A stretch of 64,000 nucleotides of DNA from Rhizobium sp. L43 (GCF_002531725.1 NZ_NWSQ01000022.1:54399-118398); one strand, 5' to 3'; counted from the stretch's first letter, positions 1 through 8,698 are shown. Notes: generated by a model not told the origin, from the sequence alone. Numbers and translations are program-made.

Positions 1-1235
1 GCTCGAATTGATGAGCGATTCCGAGTGGGTAACGAGAATATATTGGCAGTTCTGCGTCCGGTTCAGCTCTCGAAGTACCTGCAGATACTCGTGCTGAAAT
101 TGATAATGCAAATGGATTTCAGGTTCATCAATGATGACGACGCCACCCTTCAGCTCACCCCTCCCATACGCCTCGAGCACCAGGTGGATAATCGCTTTTT
201 GACCCGCGCTCAGGCTGTTAATGTCGCCGATTGGCTTGTTGCGACGGGTGTCGTAGAATTCAAAGCTGTACCGCCATGTCCGCTGGTCCAGAAGCTTTAT
301 TTGAGCAGATTTACCACGCGCAGTCGCTCATTGACCGACCTCACAAAGGGAAGATCGTTCGCTTCTTGCTCACACTGCGCGAGATCTTTTGCTTCTGAAA
401 TGAGGTTGAAATGGCGCTCAGCAACCTGAAGCCGTACGAGCGCGAACACAGGCGGTTCGTTGCTATCGGTGGCATTGAGGCTACGATTGAAATCTTGATT
501 CCGTATGTCCTGAATTTGCTGCGACGCCGACGCGCTGCTGAGGGAAATTGAGGGCTGAAACGCGTGATAGTTGCGATAGCTACCGATAAGCGTGAAGCTC
601 TCATAGAGCGGTGGGATCGGCTCGCCGCGCGTAAGGGCATTGTGAAGTGAAATGGCTTCTCTGAAAAGATGATAGTCGGTTAGATATGTGAAGCCAAAGT
701 CATGTTCTCCACCCGGTAGCTGAATCGAGAAGTTATTCGCGGCACGGTTCAATATCACGTCAATAACGTACGTGTCGCGCTCTTCGCCATTGGCGTTAAC
801 ACTATAATTGGAGTATGATCCTAGCGTTTTGGTAAGCTCAACAAAGTAAGACCTGATATTAGCAATGTTTTGCCGGTCGATGTCGTCGAGTCGCACTGCT
901 ATACGAATGCGCTGCTCTTGATCTTCGCTATCCCAATTTGCGTCCAGCCGAAAACCATTGATGTTGGTGTGATTGGCCGGCTGCAGAACCTGCCGCCTAT
1001 CATCTATTGCAAGAGTTGAGCGGCGTCCGAACAGCTCACGATTGAAGCTGAACTGACGATATATGACCCTTCGGAAGAGGAAGTTGACAACCTCGAGAGC
1101 TGTCGATTTCCCGGAGCCATTCTCGCCGATAATAATATTTAGACCATCGTGAAATTCTATTTTATCGGCTTGGCGCACATCGGCACGATAGGGAAAGCTG
1201 AGGACATTTGATATTTGAAGGTATTCAATTCGCAT
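1..1235 (-). pseudogene. AAA ATPase (SMC/RecF-like), frame-broken and cut by window edge
   Basis: The first 312 codons give an N-terminal ATPase half with Walker A GENGSGKST at residues 37-45 and then stop at TAA. Immediately past that stop, in the -1 frame, the rest of the enzyme continues without loss: an ABC-type signature (LSAGQK), Walker B (VVIIDEPEIHLH) and the ILVTHS sensor motif, then the window ends. The break falls in the short A-run at 300-302 (read on the minus strand); one more A would restore a single ATPase. Such stand-alone overcoming-lysogenization/RecF-like ATPases often act in DNA repair or phage defence, but no partner gene is visible. The break may be a real mutation, a sequencing slip or, less likely, programmed -1 shifting. 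The family call is firm; specific function is unknown. Confidence 0.72.
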
Positions 1236-1735
1236 GCCTTAACCCTACACCCTTTACCGGAGTAGCATAACGAGGGCCGATCTTTTGCTCAAGCTGCGGT
1301 TGAGGTGGGTTTGTTACGTATGCCGCTTACCACCCCGCAGCGTGATCTTGGTTCGGCTGTAGAACCTCACCCGTATGGCGGCTTTCGGTACCGGCATTAG
1401 CACCGGCGAACGACGACTATATGGGCGTAAAGGTACCGAACATCAGTAGCCCAATGTGAGTCCGCTTCCGGTCCGCCGCGAAATCTATGCTCAAGTTGGC
1501 TTGACGCAGAAGAGCAGCCCAGCTCACGACAAGACGAAAATTCTGATCTCTCCCGATGCCTGAAGTTCCGCCACGCGGGAGGCCGATGTCGAGTGAGACG
1601 ATCCCGCGCAGAACCCTGGATGCATTTTCCTGCCGTTGCCAACCATGTCATTTGCCACCTGCTTGCCAAAAGACCATAATTGTCTCACCTAGATCACCCA
1701 TCGACATCAGGCAGTCTGAATTGGATCAACGCTGA
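1236..1735. other. Gene-free stretch
   Basis: No convincing gene. Apart from the cyclase-like fragment listed separately, I see no promoter-quality motif or hairpin. It separates the divergently arranged ATPase and Prc genes, so both promoters should lie here. Confidence 0.5.
1500..1600 (-). pseudogene. Fragment resembling a cyclase gene 3' end
   Basis: About 70 bases here align, with roughly eight in ten bases equal and a few small indels, to the last codons of the class III cyclase gene at 22763-22830 in this window. The shared words include GGCGGAACTTCA, GGCATCGGG and CAGAATTTTCG. In the cyclase this encodes the final ELQGIGREVRIF segment; here indels break the frame. I read it as the decayed tail of a second cyclase gene, but a short dispersed repeat that happens to overlap the cyclase end is possible. 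Confidence 0.4.
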
Positions 1736-3832
1736 ATGCGCATACCCTACGTTTTTCTTGCAGCATTTCTTGCACTCGCATCGTCCGCATATGCTGAAGT
1801 TGCCTCACCGCCGGCTTTGGCGCCGCTGAAGCGGCAGGCGCAGGCCGCTCAGTTGAGCGCGCAATTTCTTTCGCGATACAGCTACAAACCCGTTGCGCTC
1901 GACGACGCCTTGTCGGCCAAGGTCATGGATCGCTTCATCAAGTCGCTTGATCCGGACCGCATGCTCTTCCTGCAGACCGATGTCGACAGGTTCATGGCTG
2001 ACCGCAGCGAGATCGACGATGCGATAGAAAAGCAGGACTTGAAGATCCCGTTTGCGATTTTCAACGCCTATGAACGGCGTGTTGTCGACCGGATGACCTA
2101 CGCGCGCAGCCTGCTGAAACAGGGCTTCGATTTCAGCGTGAAGGAAGATTTTTCGGTGCTGCGCGATAAGGAGCCGTGGCCGCAGTCGGAAGCCGCGAGC
2201 AACGAGCTTTGGCGCAAGCGCGTCAAGAGCGACTGGTTGCGGCTGAAGCTGGGCGGCAAAACCGACGCAGCTATTCGCGAAACCCTCGACAAACGCTACG
2301 AAAACTCACTCGAGCGGGCTTACCAGTTTAAAAGCGACGACGTTTTCCAGTCGTTCATGGACTCCTTTGCAACCTCTGTCGATCCGCACACCGACTATTT
2401 CGGCGCGGCCGCTTCAGCCGATTTCAATGTCTCGATGAAGCTTTCGTTGTTCGGTATCGGCGCCGTGCTGCAGGAACGCGACGATTACACGACAATCCGT
2501 GAGCTGGTGCCTGGCGGGCCGGCGCAGCTGTCCGGCAAGCTCGCGGTCGGAGACCGCATTACCGGTGTCGGCCAGGGCAAGGATGGGCCGATCAAGGAAG
2601 TGGTGGGCACGCGCCTGGATGAAGTCGTGCAGATGATCCGCGGGAAGAAAGGCTCCGTCGTGCGCCTGGATATCCTGCCGGCCGATGCCGGCGCCGATGC
2701 CGCCCATCGCGTCGTCAGCCTGGTGCGCGATAAGATCAGTCTCGACAAGCAGGCTGCCAGGAAAACCGTGCTGTCGGTGAAGGCGGGCGACGCCACGCGT
2801 AAAATCGGCATCATCACGCTGCCGGTCTTCTATGAAGATTTTGAAGCCAAGAGCAAAGGCGACAAGGACTACAAGAGTGCAAGCCGCGATGTCGCCAAGC
2901 TTCTCGGCGAACTGAACGAGGAAAAGGTCGACAGCGTTCTCATCGACCTGCGCAACAATGGCGGCGGTTCGTTGGATGAGGCGATCGATCTCACCGGTCT
3001 CTTCATCGGCAACGGCCCGGTCGTTCAGCAGCGCGGCAGCGACGGCAAGGTTGCGGTCAGAAGCGCTGATTTTGCTGCACCCGTCTGGACAGGCCCGATG
3101 GGTGTCCTGATCAATCGCGGCTCGGCCTCGGCCTCGGAAATCTTTGCCGCGGCAATCCAGGATTACGGTCGGGGCGTGATCATCGGCGAACCCAGTTTCG
3201 GCAAGGGCACCGTTCAGACCGTCGTCGATCTTGACCAGGTGGTTCACAACAGCAAACCCGAATTCGGCGAGCTGAAAGTGACGATTTCCCAGTTTTTCCG
3301 GGTCAACGGCGGCACGACGCAGCTGCGCGGCGTGACGCCCGATCTGAGCCTGCCGGGACTGTCCGATCCGACTGCTTTCGGCGAGACCAGCTATGACAAT
3401 GCCCTGCCATGGGCTGAGATCAAGCCGGCGCGCTATACCCCAGACGAGACGATCCAGACGCTGCTGCCGTCATTGCAAAGCCGCCATGATGCCCGCGTCA
3501 AGAGCGATCCGGACTTCCAGCGCCTGATCAAAGACATTGCCGACCTGAAGGCGCAGCGCGAAAAGGGCGTTGTGTCCCTCAATGAAGCCGAACGCCGCAA
3601 GGAAGCGGCGGCGCGGGAAAGCCGGTTCAAGTCTCGCGCGCAGGCCGGTGATGGCGAAGACCTCGGTGGCGATGATGGCCTGCAGGCGGACGAGCGCAGC
3701 CTGAGCGCCGATATTGCCATGGAAAATGCCCGCAAGAATGCAAAAGACGCCTTGCTGGATGAAGCCGCCGCCATTCTTGCCGACGAGGCGGATTTGCAGA
3801 AAGGCCCATCACAGGCAGTCACAAAACAATAG
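1736..3832 (+). CDS. prc: Tail-specific (C-terminal processing) protease Prc/Tsp, S41A family
   Basis: Periplasmic serine protease that degrades proteins with exposed nonpolar C-termini and trims envelope proteins. A signal peptide is clear (AYA cleavage near residue 20). An N-terminal helical domain is followed by a PDZ domain (about 240-330), the S41 catalytic core (about 355-545) and the C-terminal extension typical of Prc rather than of short CtpA (545-690). The Ser/Lys dyad is S465 in SASASEIF and K490 in SFGKGTVQ, with D476 matching E. coli D441. Length (698 aa) fits E. coli Prc. The Shine-Dalgarno is weak. It stands alone, and its 3' end runs into a strong hairpin and then repeats. In other bacteria Prc controls peptidoglycan hydrolases, which fits the envelope genes nearby, though linkage here is only positional. 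Confidence 0.93.
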   Translation: MRIPYVFLAAFLALASSAYAEVASPPALAPLKRQAQAAQLSAQFLSRYSYKPVALDDALSAKVMDRFIKSLDPDRMLFLQTDVDRFMADRSEIDDAIEKQDLKIPFAIFNAYERRVVDRMTYARSLLKQGFDFSVKEDFSVLRDKEPWPQSEAASNELWRKRVKSDWLRLKLGGKTDAAIRETLDKRYENSLERAYQFKSDDVFQSFMDSFATSVDPHTDYFGAAASADFNVSMKLSLFGIGAVLQERDDYTTIRELVPGGPAQLSGKLAVGDRITGVGQGKDGPIKEVVGTRLDEVVQMIRGKKGSVVRLDILPADAGADAAHRVVSLVRDKISLDKQAARKTVLSVKAGDATRKIGIITLPVFYEDFEAKSKGDKDYKSASRDVAKLLGELNEEKVDSVLIDLRNNGGGSLDEAIDLTGLFIGNGPVVQQRGSDGKVAVRSADFAAPVWTGPMGVLINRGSASASEIFAAAIQDYGRGVIIGEPSFGKGTVQTVVDLDQVVHNSKPEFGELKVTISQFFRVNGGTTQLRGVTPDLSLPGLSDPTAFGETSYDNALPWAEIKPARYTPDETIQTLLPSLQSRHDARVKSDPDFQRLIKDIADLKAQREKGVVSLNEAERRKEAAARESRFKSRAQAGDGEDLGGDDGLQADERSLSADIAMENARKNAKDALLDEAAAILADEADLQKGPSQAVTKQ

Positions 3833-3857
3833 AGCAAGCGGCGCCTCGCAGGCTGCA

Positions 3858-3891
3858 CCGGTGCGTTTGGCGAGAACGCCAAACGCACCGG
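3858..3891 (+). terminator. 15-bp perfect hairpin after prc
   Basis: Arms at 3858-3872 and 3877-3891 (CCGGTGCGTTTGGCG and its complement) with an AGAA loop begin 25 bases after the prc stop. No T-run follows directly, although CCCCACTTTT comes just after. The same arm word recurs at about 4660-4690 and 6680-6702, so it is also a module of the local repeat mosaic that may have been recruited as a terminator. Confidence 0.5.
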
Positions 3892-3989
3892 CCCCACTTT
3901 TGCCGTCGCTCCATCGCCGCTGCGGAGCCGCAGCTTCATCGCGCCGGCGAGGCTTATGTGTCCAGCCACCACCTCTTCTCCGCCGCCCT

Positions 3990-4146
3990 TGCCGCCCCAC
4001 ACTCCGTCATCCCAGGGCTTGACCCTGGGATCCATGCGGCTGGCACCGCGTGGATAGAGATTGCGTCCCACTGCAGGCAAGTTATTGAAGCCGTGCGCTT
4101 GGTTGTGGATCCCAGGGTCAAGCCCTGGGATGACCGAGAGTGGGGT
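3990..4146. repeat. Complete RIME-type palindromic element
   Basis: Two inverted arms, each carrying TCCCAGGG-cttga-CCCTGGGA preceded by CACTCCGTCA, enclose a spacer of about 65 bases. The arms are near 3997-4036 and 4103-4145. The whole unit recurs in the opposite orientation at 6706-6855 with the same spacer. This matches the RIME1 class described in Rhizobiaceae. It is intergenic, between prc and the next gene. Confidence 0.85.
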
Positions 4147-4249
4147 TGGCGTTCTCGCCAAGCGGAACGGCGTTGCAGTGTGTGAGGCGTCACTTTTGCC
4201 GTAGCTACATCGCGCCAGCGAGGCTTGTGTGTCCCGCGGCACTACCTCT

Positions 4250-4662
4250 CCTCCGTCATCCCAGGGCTTGACCCTGGGATCCACGCGGCTGGCACTGCGT
4301 GAGCAGCGATGGCATCACCACAGCGTCAGATAGAGATCGTTCCACCCGGGATTCATGGCTTCGATCAGGTCGATCTTCCATTGCCGGTACCATCGCTTCA
4401 ATGACTTCTCGCGCTGGATCGCGCTGCCGATATCCCAATGCTCCTCGTACCAGACGAGGCGGGTGCAGCCATATTTCCAGGCAAAGCCCGGCGTCAGCCC
4501 TTCACGATGTTCGTAGATGCGACGCTCCAGATCGGATGTCACGCCGATATAGAGCGTGCCGTGTTTCTGGTTGGTGACGATGTAGACATATCCTGCCATT
4601 CCGGCAGAGTGCTTGGCTGTGGATCCCAGGGTCAAGCCCTGGGATGACGGAGTATGTGGTTG
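4250..4662. repeat. RIME-type arms flanking a GIY-YIG gene
   Basis: A left arm (4252-4290) and an inverted right arm (4617-4660) carry the same CCCAGGG/CCCTGGG core as the complete element upstream. The inner flanks also match that element: GCGGCTGGCACTGCGTG on the left and GCTTGGCTGTGGATCCC on the right. The normal 65-base spacer is replaced by about 325 bases that are almost wholly the GIY-YIG gene. This looks like a repeat carrying a nuclease gene as cargo. Confidence 0.7.
4315..4599 (-). CDS. GIY-YIG nuclease family protein
   Basis: A 94-residue single-domain protein of the small GIY-YIG (UPF0213-like) class. It begins MAGYVYIVTN and has GTLYIGVTSDLERRIYEH, the paired GIY/YIG-type strands followed by the catalytic-region Arg (R27 or R28), and a later Glu in QREKSLK. 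The frame stays open upstream through the repeat arm, but that part only translates repeat DNA, so the ATG at the domain start is used. Members may cut DNA or are of unknown role. It is confined between two inverted RIME arms, a setting that suggests a link to repeat spread. No operon partner; the Shine-Dalgarno is poor. Confidence 0.82.
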   Translation of the reverse strand: MAGYVYIVTNQKHGTLYIGVTSDLERRIYEHREGLTPGFAWKYGCTRLVWYEEHWDIGSAIQREKSLKRWYRQWKIDLIEAMNPGWNDLYLTLW

Positions 4663-4800
4663 ACGTTCTCGCCAAACGCACCGGCCGCACGGCCTGAGCG
4701 GCTCCGCTGCGGCTCCATGGCCGCTGCGGAGCCGCAACTTCATGGCGCCCACGAGGCTTGGGCATCTCGGCACCACCTCTCCTCCGTCAGTGCGAAGCAG
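4663..4800. repeat. Intergenic mosaic repeat modules
   Basis: Modules shared with 3840-3985, 4195-4255 and 6605-6705 occur here in various orientations: the CGTTCTCGCCAAACGCACCGG arm (split in two halves elsewhere), a GCCGCTGCGGAGCCGCA hairpin, and the 'cttcatggcgcc...gaggcttg' block followed by CACCACCTCTCCTCCGTC. They explain most of the non-coding DNA between the GIY-YIG gene and the next secreted protein. The remaining 200 bases to 5002 show nothing I can name. Confidence 0.55.
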
Positions 4801-5002
4801 ACACCAACCGGATTGCACGGAAACGAAGCCCCCTTTCTTTTTCGCATGACAACCATATTTAGGCTGTGAGAAAACGCACGCATAGGGGGAAACTTTTGAG
4901 CATCATCGCGGTGACATCAGGCATCGTCCGTCGAGACAGGGCTGCCCTCCCAAACCATCCCTGTTCCCTAAGTCTTCCCCCGACCCAATGAGGATGAACG
5001 CC

Positions 5003-6076
5003 ATGTCCCGTTTGCCGTTTGCCGGTGTGGCAGCGTTGTCGCTGATGATGTCTGTTTCGGCGCCCTCTTTGGGATGGACGCAATCCCCATCCGTCCCGGC
5101 GGCTATCGAAAACCCGTCTCCGGCGTCACCGCCGAAGATCGCTGCCGGCCGCGCCGGTTTTGACGTGAAGCTGCTCGAGCCGGTCAACGGCATCGACTAC
5201 CGGACCTATGGCCACATCACCTACGCGATGTTTCTCGATCCGGACGGCGATCATCAGGCGATCTTCAAGACATTCGGAACGGATAAGGCCGCTTACGAGG
5301 CCGCCGGCGCCATCTTCGTCGAGCGCATGAAACAGGATCAGACCTTTGCGATGGTCGAGATGTTCGGCGCATATTTTGCCGAGAACGCGCAAGGCACCTA
5401 CGCGGCGCTCGGCCGCGATGTCGCCCAGTCGGTGCTCAACCAGGCGCCGCTTCGGGAAGCCGAGCCGATGCCTGAGGAAAAATTCCGGGAGATACAGGTC
5501 TATTACAGCCGCAAGTCTTCGGTCGCCGGCACTGCCCTGGCGCAGCAGGATGAGGTTCTCAAGCCCTATCACATCACCTTCAACGACTTTAACATCATCG
5601 GAGCCTGGTTCTCGCGCCGGCTGGCGCTGCAGACCACCGATCTCCAGATGCCGCAGGGCCGGACGCAGGCGAGCGCCGAAGACATGCCGACGGAGCGGCC
5701 GGAATGGGGCGGTCTTTGGCGCTTCACCTGGAACACCCTTCAACGCAGCGATACGGAAATGAAGGTTGTCGAAGCCACGCGCGACATCTGCGTCAAGAGC
5801 GACATGACCGCAGACACGCTGCCGCTGATGCCGAAACCCGCCGGCGTCAAATGCGTGCTGGTCGACAAGATCCATTTTTACGACAGCGGTATTCAGATGA
5901 ACGCCCAATGCGATCACGGCGGCATCGGAACCTCATGGGGGCTTTTTCTCCAACCGGAAAATGACGGCGAAAGCTTCAGCGGCCAGATCTCCTATAACGA
6001 GGTCTATGAGGGGGATTCCGATATGCCGCAGCCCACAACCGATGTTCGGGTCAAGCGGATTGGCGAGTGCAAATGA
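5003..6076 (+). CDS. Secreted protein, DUF3617-like C-terminal part
   Basis: A 357-residue exported protein I cannot assign to a function. I start it at the third of three in-frame ATGs because GAGG sits nine bases upstream; the protein then opens with a classical signal peptide ending near residue 28. A middle segment (about 50-215) is unfamiliar. The last 120 residues (WRFTWNT..., two Cys around ICVKSD and GVKCVLV, then MNAQCDHGG) resemble the small periplasmic DUF3617 fold seen more plainly in the next gene. Its stop overlaps an ATG and lies just before the next gene, so the pair is probably one transcript. Confidence 0.6.
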   Translation: MSRLPFAGVAALSLMMSVSAPSLGWTQSPSVPAAIENPSPASPPKIAAGRAGFDVKLLEPVNGIDYRTYGHITYAMFLDPDGDHQAIFKTFGTDKAAYEAAGAIFVERMKQDQTFAMVEMFGAYFAENAQGTYAALGRDVAQSVLNQAPLREAEPMPEEKFREIQVYYSRKSSVAGTALAQQDEVLKPYHITFNDFNIIGAWFSRRLALQTTDLQMPQGRTQASAEDMPTERPEWGGLWRFTWNTLQRSDTEMKVVEATRDICVKSDMTADTLPLMPKPAGVKCVLVDKIHFYDSGIQMNAQCDHGGIGTSWGLFLQPENDGESFSGQISYNEVYEGDSDMPQPTTDVRVKRIGECK

Positions 6077-6090
6077 GGAGAGCAAAAACC

Positions 6091-6501
6091 ATGCTGCGAT
6101 CCGTTCTTGCCGCTGCATTCGCCCTGATTGCCGCCCCCTCCTTCTCTGAGGAGAGCGGCCTTCCCACCGGACTTTGGCAGGTGAGGATCTTCACGCCGGT
6201 CCCCACGCCGGAGTTGAAGAACGATGAGCAGGTGTTTCGGATCTGCTACGACCAGGCGGCGGTGAAGAGCCACATGAACCCGGTTCTGCCGAAGGCAGAG
6301 GCCGCCAAGTGCAGACTGGATTTCACCGATATGGGTGACGTGGCCTATGACGCGACGTGCAGGGACGGCGATCACCGTCTGCGCATATCCGAAGCTGCGG
6401 ACGGCTTGTGGCGCGGGACCTACCGTTTCGTCGGAAACAAGGGCGGCGCCATTCTGGAGCCTGCAGTCGAACTGAAGAGGATCGCTGAAACCTGCGATTA
6501 G
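6091..6501 (+). CDS. Small periplasmic DUF3617-like protein
   Basis: A 136-residue protein with a signal peptide (cut near SFS-EES) and the pattern GLWQVR...ICYDQAA...CRLDF...ATCRDGDH, typical of short exported DUF3617 proteins of unknown function. The start is the ATG preceded at good distance by GAGGAG, which itself overlaps the stop of the upstream gene, so translation is probably coupled. Similar architecture to the end of its neighbour suggests the two share a fold and perhaps a ligand or partner. Confidence 0.62.
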   Translation: MLRSVLAAAFALIAAPSFSEESGLPTGLWQVRIFTPVPTPELKNDEQVFRICYDQAAVKSHMNPVLPKAEAAKCRLDFTDMGDVAYDATCRDGDHRLRISEAADGLWRGTYRFVGNKGGAILEPAVELKRIAETCD

Positions 6502-6559
6502 AGCAGGTCGCATCGTGATGCATTGTCCCAGCCGACATCGAGTTTGGCAGAAACAGGTC

Positions 6560-6856
6560 CCCACTCTCCGTCATCCCAGGGCTTGATGCCCTGGATAACG
6601 GAGGAGAGATGGTGCCGAGATGCCTAAGTCCCGCCGGCGCGATGAAGCTGCGGCAAGCGGCGTCTCGCAGGCTGCACCGCCGGTGCGTTTGGCGAGAACG
6701 CCAACTCCACACTCCGTCATCCCAGGGCTTGACCCTGGGATCCACAACCAGGCGCACGGCTTCAATAACTTCCCTGCAGTTGGACGCCATCTCTGTTCGC
6801 GCAGCGCCAGCCGCATGGATCCCAGGGGCAAGCCCTGGGATGACGGAGTGTGGGGC
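6560..6856. repeat. RIME mosaic: one degenerate arm plus a complete inverted copy
   Basis: A short degenerate arm (about 6561-6605) is followed by the shared hairpin modules and then a complete RIME unit with arms near 6706-6746 and 6811-6855. Its spacer is the reverse complement of the spacer of the element at 3990-4146, with scattered differences, so the two are full copies in opposite orientation about 2.7 kb apart. Confidence 0.8.
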
Positions 6857-6888
6857 GGCTTCCGGAGCAAGGACAGCGACGAATATGA

Positions 6889-7194
6889 TTGCGATTGACG
6901 TCGGCCTCGCTGGCGCTTTCATCTGGCTTAGAGCAATGCCAGGCAAAGCGCGAAGCGCTTTTGCCGCAGCCTAAAAACAAAAAGTTAGAGCTGATCGCCA
7001 TCTTTATCCCGCTTGGATTGCCGGTTCTCGTCATGACCCTTGGCGAGCTCCTCAACCGCCGCGGCCACGGCAAAGGTGAGGGACCTCTGATCTCCATCGT
7101 CTGGCTCGCCATCTGGAGCTTCTTCGTTCCGCCGATCGCCATCGCATTGATCCAGAACGCGGCGAACAAGAGTTACGACGTGGCCTCGGCTTGA
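6889..7194 (+). CDS. Possible small membrane protein, N-terminus uncertain
   Basis: The last 70 or so codons encode two plausible membrane segments (LIAIFIPLGLPVLVMTLGELL split by a GLP turn, and ISIVWLAIWSFFVPP) separated by a short polar loop, with rhizobial codon choice. Upstream of that the open frame only translates the TTAGAGC repeat, starts at TTG and has no Shine-Dalgarno. Either a short protein begins at an internal TTG/ATG near 7016-7033, or an older gene lost its start to repeat insertion. No family recognised. Confidence 0.3.
   Translation: MRLTSASLALSSGLEQCQAKREALLPQPKNKKLELIAIFIPLGLPVLVMTLGELLNRRGHGKGEGPLISIVWLAIWSFFVPPIAIALIQNAANKSYDVASA
6928..6991. repeat. Rhizobial TTAGAGC...TTAGAGC dispersed repeat
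   Basis: Starts TTAGAGCAATGCCAGGCAAA, has the AAGCGCGAAGCGCTTTT inner palindrome and ends CTAAAAACAAAAAGTTAGAGC in direct repeat of its start (split here for length). This layout is familiar from many rhizobial intergenic regions. It sits against the possible membrane protein that follows. Confidence 0.6.
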
Positions 7195-7325
7195 GAGGCG
7201 ACAAGGCAATCTCAGAGCAGACAGCGATAAGCCTAGTCTTGACATCGGCATGACGGGCTCGCAGCATTGGTTGTTCACTCGAAAGCGCTGGGCCGTAGCT
7301 GCAGCGAAGCGAAGAATGAGAGCCC

Positions 7326-8609
7326 ATGCTGGCGCACTCTACAGCACGACGGCGCGCTGCTCATAAGTCGACAGCGATTGCCATCGCGATTTTGTCTGTC
7401 GTCGGATCAGAGAAGATTGCATCCGCGCGGGATGCCAGTCCGGTGTTTTCTCCAACCGGCCCAAACGCGTCCGCATATGGAGAAACCCTCGGCTATCCGA
7501 TTGGACCGCCGCTCAAATTGCAATCGAATATGGTGGGCAATTACAGCCATGCCGACAAGCTCGATCCGACGCACCGCGTGGCCGCCAGTAAGCCTTCGCT
7601 GCTGGCCCGTGCGCCGCAGGAGCTGGAGCTAAGCTATACGTTCCGAGGGCAGCCACACACCCTGCAAGATTATCTCGACCGTAATCCCACGACCAGCTTG
7701 CTCATCGCTCGGGACGACACCATTCTGTTCGAGCATTACCAATATGGCCGCACAGACCGCGACCGCTTTTATTCGCAGTCCATGGCGAAGACGATTACGG
7801 GCATGTTGATCGGCATCGCGATCAACGAAGGTGCCATCCATTCGATAGACGACCTCGCGCAAACCTATGTGCCGGCGCTGACCGGCAAGGTCCTGGGACA
7901 GACAACCATCCGGGCGTTGTTGCAGATGAGCTCCGGCATCCAGTTCGGCCAGGACTACGGCGGTTCCGATGACGATGCGAAGCTTAGCCGGCTGCTCTTC
8001 AGTCGATCCGATCTTTCGACAAGCCAGGCAGTATCGGAGTTCAACGTCCGAGCCGCTCCGCCTGGAACGCAGTGGCACTACGCCAACATCGATCCCGAAG
8101 TGTTGGGCCTCGTCCTGACACAGGCCACGCACATGACGGTGGCTGAGTACCTTCAGAGCCGCATCTGGCAACCGATGGGGGCGGAGGATGACGCAGACTG
8201 GGTTGTTGATCGGAGCGGTCAGGAGATCGCTTATTGCTGCTTCAGCGCAACCGCCAGGGACTATGCACGCTTCGCCCTGATGCTCGCACATAATGGCGCT
8301 TGGAATGGCAAGCAGATCGTCCCCAAGCAATGGATTCTGGACGCCACGCAGCCGGTGACGGCTGGCTCTCCCCTCGCCATCGACCAAGGGACGCACCCTT
8401 GGGGCTATGGTTACCTGGTCTGGCTGATGCCCGCACCGCGCCGGACGTTCGTTATGGAGGGTGTCGAAGGGCAGCGCATTTTTATTGATGCAGCGACCCA
8501 TCTGGTTCTGGTGCATACGGCCGTTCGGCTGAAGCCGACGCACGATGTCGGAGACTCGGAATTGGTTGCGCTCTGGCGTGCTCTTCTCCAGCAAATGGAT
8601 GCCAAATAA
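7326..8609 (+). CDS. Serine hydrolase, class C beta-lactamase family
   Basis: A 427-residue member of the beta-lactamase/6-aminohexanoate-dimer hydrolase (NylB-like) group. The nucleophile motif is S152-M-A-K155, the second motif Y252-A-N254, and a late segment (VMEGVEGQRIFID) takes the place of the KTG-like strand. The N-terminus (to about residue 35) is Arg-rich and then hydrophobic, which fits export, but the start is uncertain because the Shine-Dalgarno is weak. Such enzymes hydrolyse esters, amides or D-amino-acid peptides; the substrate cannot be read from sequence. It converges on the pbpC end. Confidence 0.82.
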   Translation: MLAHSTARRRAAHKSTAIAIAILSVVGSEKIASARDASPVFSPTGPNASAYGETLGYPIGPPLKLQSNMVGNYSHADKLDPTHRVAASKPSLLARAPQELELSYTFRGQPHTLQDYLDRNPTTSLLIARDDTILFEHYQYGRTDRDRFYSQSMAKTITGMLIGIAINEGAIHSIDDLAQTYVPALTGKVLGQTTIRALLQMSSGIQFGQDYGGSDDDAKLSRLLFSRSDLSTSQAVSEFNVRAAPPGTQWHYANIDPEVLGLVLTQATHMTVAEYLQSRIWQPMGAEDDADWVVDRSGQEIAYCCFSATARDYARFALMLAHNGAWNGKQIVPKQWILDATQPVTAGSPLAIDQGTHPWGYGYLVWLMPAPRRTFVMEGVEGQRIFIDAATHLVLVHTAVRLKPTHDVGDSELVALWRALLQQMDAK

Positions 8610-8645
8610 GCGCTGATGGCGGTGAGCGTGGCTGTCAGCGCCCGC
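8606..8645. terminator. Possible bidirectional terminator between convergent genes
   Basis: An inverted repeat AGCGCTGA...TCAGCGC sits directly after the hydrolase stop and before the convergent pbpC stop, with CCCTTTTCG on the plus side. The stem is only seven bases and the loop is long, so this is a weak call. Confidence 0.3.
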
Positions 8646-8698
8646 CCTTTTCGACCGCTACCTCACGCGTGGCCGACGACTGCGGCAGCGCGGCGTTC

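Noticed and set aside
290..305. Programmed -1 frameshift in the AAA ATPase
   Set aside because: The site CTCAAATAAAG is not a good heptameric slippery sequence and no downstream stimulator is evident; mutation or sequencing slip is simpler.
1397..1669. 90-codon minus-strand frame as a gene
   Set aside because: It contains the decayed cyclase tail in the wrong frame and has no ribosome site or conserved domain.
3990..6856. Repeat mosaic as a CRISPR array
   Set aside because: Units are inverted palindromic arms with constant spacers, not regularly spaced direct repeats with unique spacers, and there are no cas genes.
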